DNA of 52,722 bases from TH5896 sp049578985 (GCA_049578985.1 JBAUMZ010000134.1:1-52722), one strand, 5' to 3'; positions 26,637 to 35,140 are shown, counted from the first letter of the stretch. Numbers and translations: made by a program. The notes: a model not told the origin generated them from the sequence alone.

Positions 26637-27125
26637 TTAATATAAGTCCCCTGACACATTCTTTGCAAGATAATTCCTCATATTCAGGTTGAAATGTTTG
26701 GTTCTGAAGTACTCTCCTATTCTTGTTCTGAATTCCATGAATGACTTGTAGTATGTTAATACTAGTAGATCATCTTTGGATATGTTCCAGCATTCTTCCA
26801 AAACCATGAACTCTGGTGACGCTGTTGGAAGAAAGACAGGTTTCAGGGTATCTTTATGCTTTTCAAAGTACCTTCTTATCTTGCGAGATTTATAGTGCTG
26901 AGGTGCCTTGTCTAAGAATAAATAGCATTTTGGGAATTTGTAATGTACCTGTTTTAGGAATTCATAAAATGTATCCTCGTTAAACCTTTCAAATATTCTG
27001 AACAACTGCTTTCCCTTAAGGCTGATAGCTCCAAATAATGATAAATTCCTGTGTGAACCTGTTATCGTAACAACAGGTCTGGAATCCTTAGAGGGGATAG
27101 ATCGATACCGGCATGAGAAACGCAA
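26637..27125 (-). pseudogene. IS630-type transposase remnant (C-terminal DDE part)
   Basis: The frame encodes only the catalytic half of an IS630/Tc1-type transposase: VTITGSHRNLSLFGAISLKGKQLF, then KCYLFLDKAPQHYKS with the second catalytic aspartate, then FLPTASPEFMVLEECWNISKDDLLV with the catalytic glutamate, and YFRTKHFNLNMRNYL at the end. The N-terminal helix-turn-helix and the first aspartate (DES) are missing, and the sequence beyond 27125 does not restore them in any frame. It is probably an old insertion that lost its front. A different member of the family ends at 51997. Confidence 0.85.
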
Positions 27126-27688
27126 TAGGCATTAGGATAAGGCCTAATTTTGATGCTAGTAAGAACTTTGATTGCAATTCATTAGATTCTATGCTGTGAC
27201 CAAAACAAAATTACTGATCTACTTGGCTTAAGGATCCAGGCAGAGAGATGATTGGCGGCCTTTTGATTCCTTAACTTTATGTGGAGTAGATTTTACCTCG
27301 TCGCCTCTCCCAACTTCTGACGCAACTGAGGAACTTCTATTGTTTGATTTAAGAAAGATATCCACGTGTTCTCAGAACGTGCTAACAAAAGTACCTTGGC
27401 CAATACTATTCACGTCTGTCCTGGCCAATACTATTCCCTCTGTCTGTCTTTGTTCCCGATAAAAGACTAAGAGATCCAGTTGGAACCTGACGATCCTTTG
27501 CAACTCCAAAAGAAATTTCACACATTTATCTGCATCTTGTATTTAATCAGTTAATGCATCTTAGCGCTCGGAACGAGCTCCTGTAACTAAAGTGTATTTC
27601 AACGGATTTAGTTATGTAAAAGAATTAGTGATCAGTCCAATCTTTAGTTTCAACGCTTACCTTGTGATTTATTTATTCTTTGCCAATA
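27126..27688. other. Intergenic region with tandem duplication
   Basis: About 560 bases between the transposase remnant and the surface-protein gene. No gene is supported. The direct repeat TGGCCAATACTATTC at 27397-27411 and 27422-27436 has a period of 25. Part of the missing transposase front may have been here but cannot be read. Confidence 0.4.
27397..27436. repeat. Tandem duplication, period 25
   Basis: TGGCCAATACTATTC occurs twice with a 25-base step; the bases between the copies also share the word GTCTGTC. It is one of several short tandem duplications in the window. Confidence 0.6.
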
Positions 27689-29497
27689 TCATTTTCCACC
27701 ACCAAACATGTTTGATATTGCATCACCTAGTTGCCCAAATGGATTTTGCTGTTCTTGTTGCTGTTCTACCGGGCTATCGTTGGACAGCGCTGGCGCAGCC
27801 GATGGTGGTGCTACGTCTACTGTTTGATTTTGCTCCTGCGGCTGTTGTTCTGTTAGGCTATTGTTGGACGGTGGTGCCGGTGGTGCCGGTGGTGCGGCCG
27901 CTGTTTGATTTTGCTCCTGCGGCTGTTGTTCTGTTAGGCTATTGTTGGACGGTGGTGCCGGTGGTGCGGCCGCTGTTTGATCTGTCTGACCTGATACGAC
28001 TACAGTTCCCCTGGCGATACCATTCCTCGTATTATCAATAGGAGGAGTTTCCGATTTCTGATCAGCTGGAGTTTGTTGAATGCCTTTGATGGTTAGAACT
28101 ATCTGATAAATTCCTGCAGCTGGGAACTTGATTGCCTGTGTGTCTTGTGAATTCTTTGCAGTCAATCCCGTCTTTTCAAAGGCTTGTGCGCCATTACTAT
28201 CAAGTGCCGAGAGGTCATACAGTACGTCTGCATTCAGATCTCCTCCTGAGAATGCGTCAGTAAAGTTGAATTTGGCAGATGACTCAGCATTCATGGGAAT
28301 AGGAGTTGGTGACCAATCCACGTTGACATGGATCCCACCAGTGTCTGAGAGTAGATCGGTAGAAGTCGCATTCACTGAAGAAGTAGGAGCAGCAGTTGCT
28401 GCCTGGCCCGGGGAGGCGGTGCCAACGACAGTCGGGGCCCCAGGCTGAGTGGTCGTAAGCGCAAATTCCATTACGCCACTTGCAGTATCTCCTGCTTCAA
28501 GTGACACTGGCCGAGTACTAGGTGCTGCAGCAGTGGTGGAATTACTCTGTTGCTGCCATTCTTTGGCAATCTTGACGACATCATTCTTATTAATCAGGTA
28601 ATGTAAAATCACAGCATCTGGCGAAGTAAATGGATCAATTGCGAGAGTTCTACCAGATATTGGCTGTCCATTAACAGTTGCGTTAAATATGCTACTACCA
28701 AACAGTGCCTTAGGCAGCTTTAACTCTTCGTGAACAAATATTGGGTTCTCTTCCAACCTCTGAACATTATAATAGAATGGCATAGACCAAGAGAACTTAC
28801 CGGTAGTTGAATTAAAGTTGAAATCATCTATTTTATCGTAGTAAGATATAAGTGTAGAGTTGAATAGCGTTCCTTGATACGTCAAATTATCAAAATTGAA
28901 GACATCACCTACACTCAAGAAGGTTTCGAATTTGGGCGCGTCTTCTGGGACAAAGAGATTTCGATCATTGTCAACTGCAAATATTTGGATATCAAGCTTG
29001 TACAGTCCTCCTTCCTGTAAAACAGGTCCTCTCAAGTTTATAGTCCCACCTGGATCTGCTACATATGCGGCTTGAAATGGGTCCCTATCTCCAAAAATGG
29101 TCATTGAACCATTTGTTGGTTCAACCTTCAAAGTCAACAATCCATTATGTGCATGGAAGAAGTCACGTACAAGAGGTTTCTCGCCCGCAGCGGGGTTAGC
29201 ACCTTTACTAACCTCAATGTCATACGTTACATGTTGGACTGTTTCATTTGTTTTCGCGTCGAACAACCTAAATTGCATATATGCATTTCCCTCTGTTTGG
29301 GTCGTGTAAATTGGAGGGCTAATCTTTACGAAAAGGCTTCCTTCTCTATCTCCAAGGCTTGCTGGGGGTAGATTTTCCTGTGTCAGGCCGTCAGCGAATG
29401 CCTTTTGGTAGGCACCGGCAAGGTTTACCAGAGACACAGTTAATATGAGCAGGACTATAGATGTCCACAAGGAAAGTGTACCACTTATTTTAGACAA
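27689..29497 (-). CDS. Exported surface protein with beta-sandwich domains and Pro/Gln repeat tail
   Basis: A 602-residue protein with an N-terminal hydrophobic signal segment (SLWTSIVLLILTVSLVNLAGA). A first beta-rich domain (about 50-200) holds GSLFVKISPPIYTTQTEGNAYMQF, and a second beta-rich region follows (about 390-490, PIPMNAESSAKFNFTDAFSGG). A linker of low complexity comes next. From about residue 500 two copies of an AAPPAPPSNNSLTEQQPQEQNQ unit follow, ending PFGQLGDAISNMFGGGK. The repeats give the matching DNA repeat at 27820-27974. The start is TTG at 29497. No cell-wall anchor is visible at the C-terminus. A role at the cell surface is inferred from the signal and composition. Export is firm, function is unknown. 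Confidence 0.8.
   Translation of the reverse strand: MSKISGTLSLWTSIVLLILTVSLVNLAGAYQKAFADGLTQENLPPASLGDREGSLFVKISPPIYTTQTEGNAYMQFRLFDAKTNETVQHVTYDIEVSKGANPAAGEKPLVRDFFHAHNGLLTLKVEPTNGSMTIFGDRDPFQAAYVADPGGTINLRGPVLQEGGLYKLDIQIFAVDNDRNLFVPEDAPKFETFLSVGDVFNFDNLTYQGTLFNSTLISYYDKIDDFNFNSTTGKFSWSMPFYYNVQRLEENPIFVHEELKLPKALFGSSIFNATVNGQPISGRTLAIDPFTSPDAVILHYLINKNDVVKIAKEWQQQSNSTTAAAPSTRPVSLEAGDTASGVMEFALTTTQPGAPTVVGTASPGQAATAAPTSSVNATSTDLLSDTGGIHVNVDWSPTPIPMNAESSAKFNFTDAFSGGDLNADVLYDLSALDSNGAQAFEKTGLTAKNSQDTQAIKFPAAGIYQIVLTIKGIQQTPADQKSETPPIDNTRNGIARGTVVVSGQTDQTAAAPPAPPSNNSLTEQQPQEQNQTAAAPPAPPAPPSNNSLTEQQPQEQNQTVDVAPPSAAPALSNDSPVEQQQEQQNPFGQLGDAISNMFGGGK
27820..27974. repeat. Tandem coding repeat (about 72-81 bases)
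   Basis: Two units, 27820-27900 (81 bases) and 27901-27972 (72 bases), share nearly all positions; the first has one extra nine-base Pro-Pro-Ala word. They encode the SNNSLTEQQPQEQNQ repeats of the surface protein and differ in length by a whole number of codons, so the frame is preserved. Confidence 0.85.
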
Positions 29498-29601
29498 TTA
29501 GACAGATATAATGGTTATAACAATCTATATAAATCTATAAACTTGAATTTAATCCAAATCCCCCTATGACTACGTAGACCAGTGTTGGCGGACATGAATA
29601 T

Positions 29602-30315
29602 CTAATTCCTGGAAAGAACCAGATCTATGGATTTCTTATAAATTTCGTAAGCAACTTTCTCTTCACCATATCTTACTTCTCTTCTTTCATAACGCCTGGC
29701 AGTTTTTACTATTGATTTAGATAGATCCTGGGCCATCTTATTAAATAGTTCGCATAGGTATGGACTATCGAATTTCCAATTCTGACTCTTTGAGCTAGCA
29801 GAGATCACGCATCTTGCTCTCTCGAGGCTGATGGGGTAAAAATATCTTGCAATATTTTTGGGAAGCGATTCTAAATCGTATACGAACATATAGGCTACGC
29901 TTGCAAAAAATATTTGCATTATTCTATGCTTTTCGACCTCTCTCCTAGCTACAATGACAAGCTTCCTAGAACGAAGTTTCTTGATATGAAAATTTAAAGA
30001 GGGTGCACTCAGACCCAATTCACTAGCGAGTTGCGCCTGCGTCATGGGTTTTTGACTTAAAAGTTCCAATATCGCTCTTCTCATAGGGTCAATAAGTATT
30101 GACGCATCCTTTTTATCATTTACTATATAAGCTGCTTTCAACTTTCTACAAACGTTGTTGATACTTATAACTTTTTTGATCATAAAAGATATTATAGAAG
30201 CCGACACGTTTAGTTTCCTATTTGCGTTTAGGCGAGTTGAATAGTATAGGTCCTTGAAAGTCTTAGAGCTCCAAAATACTCTGACCTTTGAACAAACGAT
30301 TTCATTAATTCCCAT
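29602..30315 (-). CDS. ArsR-like winged-helix transcriptional regulator
   Basis: A 237-residue DNA-binding protein. The winged helix-turn-helix is at about residues 75-125: DPMRRAILELLSQKPMTQAQLA, then ELGLSAPSLNFHIKKLRSRKLV. This is the ArsR/HTH-20 pattern in which the recognition helix contains SAPSLNFHIKKL. The following 110 residues are alpha-helical without metal-binding cysteine motifs typical of ArsR sensors, so the signal is unknown. The first 45 residues look atypical and the Met at about residue 46 (30180) is a possible true start. It points away from the MBL gene upstream, and toward the surface-protein gene, which begins 105 bases below its stop, so co-regulation is possible. Family is firm. 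Confidence 0.85.
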   Translation of the reverse strand: MGINEIVCSKVRVFWSSKTFKDLYYSTRLNANRKLNVSASIISFMIKKVISINNVCRKLKAAYIVNDKKDASILIDPMRRAILELLSQKPMTQAQLASELGLSAPSLNFHIKKLRSRKLVIVARREVEKHRIMQIFFASVAYMFVYDLESLPKNIARYFYPISLERARCVISASSKSQNWKFDSPYLCELFNKMAQDLSKSIVKTARRYERREVRYGEEKVAYEIYKKSIDLVLSRN

Positions 30316-30514
30316 TCAATAGAGTCCAAAATTCTATGCAGGTTTAGGAAAACGTGCTTATACATTGTGCAAAAAATTCTATAGCCAGTCAAAGCATCTT
30401 TGTCATTATGTTTTCATTTAGAAGATATTACAGAAACAGACCATTTAGTTCGGTTCAATGTATCGAACAGTAATACTTATCTAATATATCGTCGTTACAA
30501 TACTTAGTAAGAGT

Positions 30515-31984
30515 ATGCTTGATTCAGATATTTTAGTAAGAATAAATGGGGTATTACCGGAGATATCAGAAATAGGGTCACCGGATTCTTCAAAACGTGC
30601 TGCAGAAATTTATCAAACAAAATTTAAGGTCAATACCTCGTGTTCGCTATTTGCACGCAGAAAACAAGCTAAAAATGGTGAACCGTATTTTCATCTCCTC
30701 GTTGATGTCGGAGCGGGTGTTGTGGAAAGTCTGCACAGAGGTTATACACAAATCTATGATCTCAAGACAGATAAGGATTTGTCTAGCCATAATATTAGTA
30801 ATTTGGAGCAGGCAATAAAATCTGGATCACCAATAGGGGCTTCATCTGCTGCGACTAGTGTATTAATGAATTCGAGCAATGTTACTCCTACTCCAGCGTA
30901 TCCAGATGTACTCTTTCTCACTCATGCACATGATGATCATGTAATAGAGTTGCCTCATTTGATTAAACATTTTGATTCATCAAGGCCATTAAGTGTATAT
31001 TGCACAAAAACATGCTTTGAGCAACTCCAAAAGAAATTTCCAGAATTGTTTACAGCGGATAGTCAGATGGCTACAGCTAATAACGTCAAATCTAATACTA
31101 AATATGTTCTAAATTTGATTGAACCTGAATCAATTTATGAGATCGGGCCGTTCTCGGTTGTTCCTGTTCGAGCTTTTCACAGCCATGATTCTGAAGGCTC
31201 CGTAGTCTATGTTATCAAGTCTAGCCATGATGGTCTCGAGAGGAAAGTCGTAATAGGGTGGGATTTTCTTGAGCTTTATCCGTCGGACAAGAATCTACTT
31301 TGGAACCCAGATCTCTTGATACTTGGTACTCAAAGTTATAATCCTCATCCTGAGACGGGTATGATATCCGTAAGCGATGCCTTTGGGTTGATGAAGGAAT
31401 GGAATGCTAGAGAATGCTATCTCGTTCACTATAGAGGCCTTCTCGATACTAAAGAAGCCCAAAATCAGTGGTTTAGAGGCCCAACCAATCCCATGACGGC
31501 TAAGGAGTTACAACAGATAATAGATGCTAATCTAAAGATAATTTCATCTGATGGCGCATTTAAAATGAAAGTTGCAGAGGAGGGTCTACTTTGGAAAGCC
31601 AAAGCAGATGATATCGAAAAAGAAGTCATAGAAAAGTTCATCGAAATTGAGTCGCTCGACAGATATATTTTGAGAATCGAAAAAGATTATGAAAACGAGG
31701 TTCTCAAACTTGTTATTGAAGATAAAATTAACAGGTACGATCTTCGATTCTTGAATCCGCATCTAGACTGGGATAACAAGAATATCCTTCGTGCTGAAGG
31801 GGAAAAAGGGATGCTTGCAAGAGGGCCTGAATTGAGGCTAGAAATAATACCGGGGGATCACACATGGGATGTTGACATCGATGTCTTTAAAGGTAGGAAA
31901 AATGTTTTCAAAAATAGAATATCTTTAACTAATTCGGATGGCAAGAAACTACAAAATTTTTTGGTAGATAAATATTTATCCTAA
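30515..31984 (+). CDS. Metallo-beta-lactamase-fold hydrolase
   Basis: A 489-residue protein with an MBL core. The metal motif LTHAHDDHVIELPHL (HxHxDH) lies around residues 134-148, an internal pair FHSHDSEGS at about 222, a later aspartate in VIGWDFLELYPSD and a terminal histidine in YLVHYRGLL near 306. The layout suggests a two-metal hydrolase. The N-terminal 60 residues include an LVDVGAGVVESL strand that can be the first MBL strand. The last 140 residues form a C-terminal domain of unknown fold. Some MBL enzymes of this size are phosphodiesterases or CpsB-like hydrolases, but nothing fixes the substrate. It is divergent from the ArsR-like gene. Confidence 0.82.
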   Translation: MLDSDILVRINGVLPEISEIGSPDSSKRAAEIYQTKFKVNTSCSLFARRKQAKNGEPYFHLLVDVGAGVVESLHRGYTQIYDLKTDKDLSSHNISNLEQAIKSGSPIGASSAATSVLMNSSNVTPTPAYPDVLFLTHAHDDHVIELPHLIKHFDSSRPLSVYCTKTCFEQLQKKFPELFTADSQMATANNVKSNTKYVLNLIEPESIYEIGPFSVVPVRAFHSHDSEGSVVYVIKSSHDGLERKVVIGWDFLELYPSDKNLLWNPDLLILGTQSYNPHPETGMISVSDAFGLMKEWNARECYLVHYRGLLDTKEAQNQWFRGPTNPMTAKELQQIIDANLKIISSDGAFKMKVAEEGLLWKAKADDIEKEVIEKFIEIESLDRYILRIEKDYENEVLKLVIEDKINRYDLRFLNPHLDWDNKNILRAEGEKGMLARGPELRLEIIPGDHTWDVDIDVFKGRKNVFKNRISLTNSDGKKLQNFLVDKYLS

Positions 31985-32144
31985 TAGTCATAAATAAAGT
32001 ATAACAAAGTGAGATACTTGCTTCACACTGTTTTAATGTGATATTAAATGCCGCTATAAGGTTTGGATGTATCTTTGTATGTAATATTGTCAACTGTAGA
32101 TCAAAGCTGATAAATGAAGGGGGCATGTAACGGTTTTATTTTTT

Positions 32145-32171
32145 CATTCATTTGAAATCATTCATTTGAAA
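32145..32171. repeat. 14-base tandem duplication at a stop codon
   Basis: CATTCATTTGAAA is present at 32145-32157 and again at 32159-32171. The second copy covers the stop codon of the minus-strand membrane protein gene that ends at 32162. Confidence 0.55.
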
Positions 32172-32884
32172 GGAAACTTACCCCTAGACAACTTAGACAT
32201 TTGTTCCTCTAGGGTTTCGCCAGTCAATTTCGATTCAAATTCTTTAGCCACAACTATCACTCTAAAGATTTTAGAAGAGTGTTTTGAGATCGTATCTAGA
32301 AATTTCTTTAGTTCATCTGATGTCACAGTTTGATTTTTGAAATCTTTTATTATAAAATAACCTTTGTTTGTTTTATGCACAACATCTAAATTTTGTGAGT
32401 CGATCCTGTGTTCAAATGTTGGCTCGGCTTCAGAATCTTTACCACCTCGTAATTTATTCCATAATGATCTTGTAAATATCTGAGCACTTGGTTTGTCAAG
32501 CAATGCTGAATAGTAAACTTCCGGCCTTAATTCAGGGAACACCATTCTGGCAAGATTGAGAAGCCTAGGAAGAGTTGTATCGAATATCAAAATGTAGGCG
32601 CTATGTAGGTAATCCTCATTCCATTCAGATAATCTCCTATACACATGAGATGCTTTTATGATGAACCACATAATGACATACACGGCTAGAACGAAAGATA
32701 TTACAACACTAACAAGAACTAGAATATTCTGAGACATACTAAATAACAACGCTCCCAAGGCCAAGGCGCTGAAGAATGTTATACATGAGACCAAGATCAG
32801 TAACCATTTACTTGCAGCTCTTAGGAATTGAGAATTGACATATGCTCTCTGCGAAAGACTTAAAGAAGAATATGGCTCTGACAT
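32162..32884 (-). CDS. Membrane protein with two transmembrane segments and a cytoplasmic domain
   Basis: Residues about 25-48 (KWLLILVSCITFFSALALGALLF) and 53-78 (VLVSVVISFVLAVYVIMWFII) form two adjacent hydrophobic helices. A basic-acidic region of about 160 residues follows, with segments such as DTTLPRLLNLARMVFPELRPEVYYS and a C-terminal stretch (GYFIIKDFKNQTVTSDELKKFLDTIS) that looks like an alpha/beta domain. I do not recognise the family. It has no operon partner; the small-gene chain begins about 150 bases upstream of its start in the other direction. Confidence that it is a real gene is good because of its ATG, composition and length. Confidence 0.7.
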   Translation of the reverse strand: MSEPYSSLSLSQRAYVNSQFLRAASKWLLILVSCITFFSALALGALLFSMSQNILVLVSVVISFVLAVYVIMWFIIKASHVYRRLSEWNEDYLHSAYILIFDTTLPRLLNLARMVFPELRPEVYYSALLDKPSAQIFTRSLWNKLRGGKDSEAEPTFEHRIDSQNLDVVHKTNKGYFIIKDFKNQTVTSDELKKFLDTISKHSSKIFRVIVVAKEFESKLTGETLEEQMSKLSRGKFPFK

Positions 32885-33040
32885 AAATAATCTAATTAAC
32901 TACAGTTTTATTTCAATATAAGCCACTCTCACAATTTGTGAGGAATACACCACTTTTTCTATAAATGGATATACAAGTTCTTTGAGTACTACCACGAGTT
33001 CTGCGGATTTCATGTAAAGCAAAAAATGTAATGAAGAGTG

Positions 33041-33274
33041 ATGTCTAAACGACAAAAAACTCTGGTAAGATTCCAGAATGGGAAACTCATACCAACAAAG
33101 ACACAGATCGTAGTTAGCTGTGTGAAAAATGAGTCAGTTGAAGAAACTGAAAAACTACAGAACAAAAGCATAACGTACACATTGAAGAGAACGAACCGAT
33201 CAGAAATCGGACCACAAAATGTGTTCACCAGAATGAATGACTTCAGACACGTCAATGGAGGGAATTCGACATGA
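33041..33274 (+). CDS. Small basic protein, first gene of a four-gene chain
   Basis: A 77-residue hydrophilic protein, beginning MSKRQKTLVRFQNGK, rich in Lys/Thr/Asn, with no recognised domain. The start is the ATG at 33041 (a GTG three bases earlier is possible). Its TGA stop overlaps the next gene's ATG as ATGA, with GGAGG at 33257-33261 before it, so the pair is translated as a unit. A possible TATA box CTATAAATGG lies about 80 bases upstream. The length, composition and overlaps are typical of viral or plasmid genes. Function unknown. Confidence 0.55.
   Translation: MSKRQKTLVRFQNGKLIPTKTQIVVSCVKNESVEETEKLQNKSITYTLKRTNRSEIGPQNVFTRMNDFRHVNGGNST
33257..33262 (+). promoter_or_regulatory. Ribosome binding site for the coiled-coil gene
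   Basis: GGAGGG stands nine bases before the ATG at 33271, inside the previous reading frame. The same word GGAGGGG is found at 33591 before the ATG at 33608. These internal sites support translation of the downstream members of the chain. Confidence 0.55.
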
Positions 33275-33510
33275 CAATGGAACAGACACCGAAAGTCAAA
33301 GAACATTTCATAGAGGCCAACTTCCTAAAGACCTTTTATGAATGTGAAGAGCGGCTGATACGTAGACAAGATGAAATAATAGAAGCACTAGAAATACAGA
33401 TCGCTGATGCAGAGCAAGAACTGTACGAAAAAGATAGACGAATAGTACAACTTGAAAATGACCTCGATGAAATTTGCGAGATGTTATTGCCGGGGATGAA
33501 CCTTCAATGA
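33271..33510 (+). CDS. Small coiled-coil protein, second gene of the chain
   Basis: A 79-residue acidic protein. From about residue 20 it is a continuous predicted coiled coil (ECEERLIRRQDEIIEALE, then ADAEQELYEKDRRIVQLE). The ATG overlaps the previous stop as ATGA, and its own TGA overlaps the ATG of the next tiny gene (33507) in the same manner. Coiled-coil proteins of this size are common among virus structural or partition proteins, but no family is recognised. The translational coupling supports a real gene. Confidence 0.6.
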   Translation: MTMEQTPKVKEHFIEANFLKTFYECEERLIRRQDEIIEALEIQIADAEQELYEKDRRIVQLENDLDEICEMLLPGMNLQ

Positions 33511-33611
33511 TGGAGCTGCATGACAGAACAAGTAAGGAATTGAACCGAAAAGGTTGCATCGTTGCACCAATGAATTCGAAATCGCAAATGGAGGGGATAT
33601 TAGCAAAATGA
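33507..33611 (+). CDS. Tiny 34-residue protein, third gene of the chain
   Basis: A frame of 35 codons starting ATGATGGAGCTGCATG. Its start overlaps the second gene's stop, and its TGA (33609-33611) overlaps the ATG of the fourth gene (33608-33610) as ATGA. The protein is basic and carries one cysteine; no domain is visible. The value of this call comes from the unbroken chain of overlaps, with the short word GGGGATG at 33492 as a possible binding site. It could be a leader that couples the fourth gene rather than a functional product. Confidence 0.4.
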   Translation: MMELHDRTSKELNRKGCIVAPMNSKSQMEGILAK

Positions 33612-33955
33612 CTATAGAAATAGCAGAATATAGATGCCCTACTTGTGGTCACATACTGGGTGAAGAAGAATATAGAAATGCATGCAGCAACCACGATAAG
33701 GCCAGACAAGAGATTCGTGGAGAACTTAGTGAAGAACTGGCGAACAAACATCAAGAAGAAATGCAGCAGGAGAGAGCAAAGCATCAGAGAGAAAAGCAGC
33801 AACTAGAGATGCCACGCATGGCATCGTCACAAAAAATAGAGACTGAAGCGGCATGTCACGGTTTTTTAGGTTTTCTCGCTCCTTTTTGCTCAAAAAGCCA
33901 TTTTCGCCTGTATTCCTCTTGTCGCAATTTAAATCCTTTAAAGATATTAAAATAG
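33608..33955 (+). CDS. Zinc-ribbon plus coiled-coil protein, last gene of the chain, perhaps truncated
   Basis: The start MTIEIAEYRCPTCGHILG gives a CPxCG half of a zinc finger, followed by EEEYRNACSNHDKARQ with a C and an H that can complete the site. A strongly charged coiled coil then runs to about residue 80 (EEMQQERAKHQREKQQLE). From about 33855 the translation changes character (GFLGFLAPFCSKSHF) and runs antisense through the end of the opposite gene. The natural C-terminus was therefore probably lost at a junction near 33855. Proteins with an N-terminal zinc ribbon and long coiled coil occur in this lineage, but I do not know a function. The GGAGGGG at 33591 supports the ATG at 33608. 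Confidence 0.6.
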   Translation: MTIEIAEYRCPTCGHILGEEEYRNACSNHDKARQEIRGELSEELANKHQEEMQQERAKHQREKQQLEMPRMASSQKIETEAACHGFLGFLAPFCSKSHFRLYSSCRNLNPLKILK

Positions 33956-35013
33956 GCTTGCTTTGCATGGCTGTGCTTCTCGAGCTCTGACCGGATCCAT
34001 AAAGTGTCAAATACAGAAATTGCAGCTGTGATCTTCGACTCATTATTAGAGACTGCCATCTCACCGACTACCTCCGCAAACGCCTTCTTTGTGCTATCTG
34101 CTATTGCTATCAAGAGCGAGGTAACTTGGTCTACAATTAGGAACATATTCCTATCTCCCAAATCCTTAGTTAAGAAAGAGATACTTGCATAAAGATCATT
34201 ACTCTTGCTTCTTAAAGCCTGTTTAATCCTCTCTTTTACAATCTCTGGTTCCCCCTCACCCCTGTCTATATGAACTACTGCCTTGACAACGACGTTGTGC
34301 TTGATCTTATTCCCTAGGGAAGCTACTATCCCTGCGCTCTCTGCAGACCAAAATATATTCACACAGGGGAAGACGATCAATATTTCACTTCTTGATAACT
34401 GTATAACTTCTGTTATGGCGTCAATTATTTCCAATGGATTGTTAATTGTCTCCTTTATAATTTTATCACGGGATATCACCCTCTCGATTTCAGCGATCTT
34501 CTGCATTGCCGGAACGGCTACACTCCAAACCCTCTCAAAAAAGTAGCTCTGCATCTGAATAAAGGACTGGTTAGTGGAGAGGATCAAATCAAACTCTGGA
34601 TTGACGACTTTGATTGGTTCAGTAGCAAGATTTTCTACTACCGTCGAGACATAAATGAATTGTTCATCAAGATCTCTTATGCCGAGGTATCCAGTAACAT
34701 TATCGATATGCCTCAATTCTGCGAACTTCATGAGTTTCGTGCATTGGTCTAAATTTTCCTGACCGATTCTTGTTATGACACGTGAACCAAGATGCCTGAA
34801 CTTCAGTTGGACCTGCTCATTCCAAAGGAGTGCATTGTCGATGAGAACTACCAACCAACAGTCGTCTAATATGCAATCATAACTTTTCGCTACGGAAGAG
34901 ATTATTTCGGAAATTGCTGCAGTAATCTCCTCTGAATGGCCTCCCTTGCCTAAACCAGCATGACTAGTATCCGATTCGTTAGAAGGCAGAGATATTTGAC
35001 CCTCTTCAATAGA
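33856..35013 (-). CDS. PLD-like sensor-type protein without an obvious start codon
   Basis: From the TTG at 34854 the frame encodes 332 residues that read like the extracytosolic or input half of the sensor kinases common in soil ammonia-oxidising archaea. The segments are FRHLGSRVITRIGQENLDQCTKL, MKFAELRHIDNVTGYLGI, and FIQMQSYFFERVWSVAVPAMQKIAEIE. A second half (about 150-270) follows with SEILIVFPCVNIFW and STKKAFAEVVGE. No histidine-kinase or receiver domain follows. The frame is also open and protein-like upstream for 53 codons to 35013 (EEITAAISEIISSVAKSYD), but these codons hold no ATG, GTG or TTG. Either translation begins at a rare codon or the true N-terminus has been lost. It ends antisense inside the small-gene chain. 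Confidence 0.65.
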   Translation of the reverse strand, partial: SIEEGQISLPSNESDTSHAGLGKGGHSEEITAAISEIISSVAKSYDCILDDCWLVVLIDNALLWNEQVQLKFRHLGSRVITRIGQENLDQCTKLMKFAELRHIDNVTGYLGIRDLDEQFIYVSTVVENLATEPIKVVNPEFDLILSTNQSFIQMQSYFFERVWSVAVPAMQKIAEIERVISRDKIIKETINNPLEIIDAITEVIQLSRSEILIVFPCVNIFWSAESAGIVASLGNKIKHNVVVKAVVHIDRGEGEPEIVKERIKQALRSKSNDLYASISFLTKDLGDRNMFLIVDQVTSLLIAIADSTKKAFAEVVGEMAVSNNESKITAAISVFDTLWIRSELEKHSHAKQAYFNIFKGFKLRQEEYRRKWLFEQKGARKPKKP

Positions 35014-35140
35014 TCAACATATCGATATAAAGGCTTGTAATATTGGTAAACAGCCAGAATCCCAGAATTTTGGAACTAGCATTTAGATTCACCTGCAATC
35101 GAAACCTAATTATAACTACTTGCGTACCCCTTAAGTTTAG

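Noticed and set aside
27592..28041. Plus-strand 149-codon frame with VVLLGYCWTVVPVV repeats
   Set aside because: It is the antisense of the Pro/Gln repeats of the surface protein, whose frame has a signal peptide and full length.
33308..33802. Minus-strand 164-codon frame, hydrophobic
   Set aside because: Antisense to the coiled-coil genes; Phe/Leu/Ser-rich translation is the usual mirror image of Glu/Lys codons.
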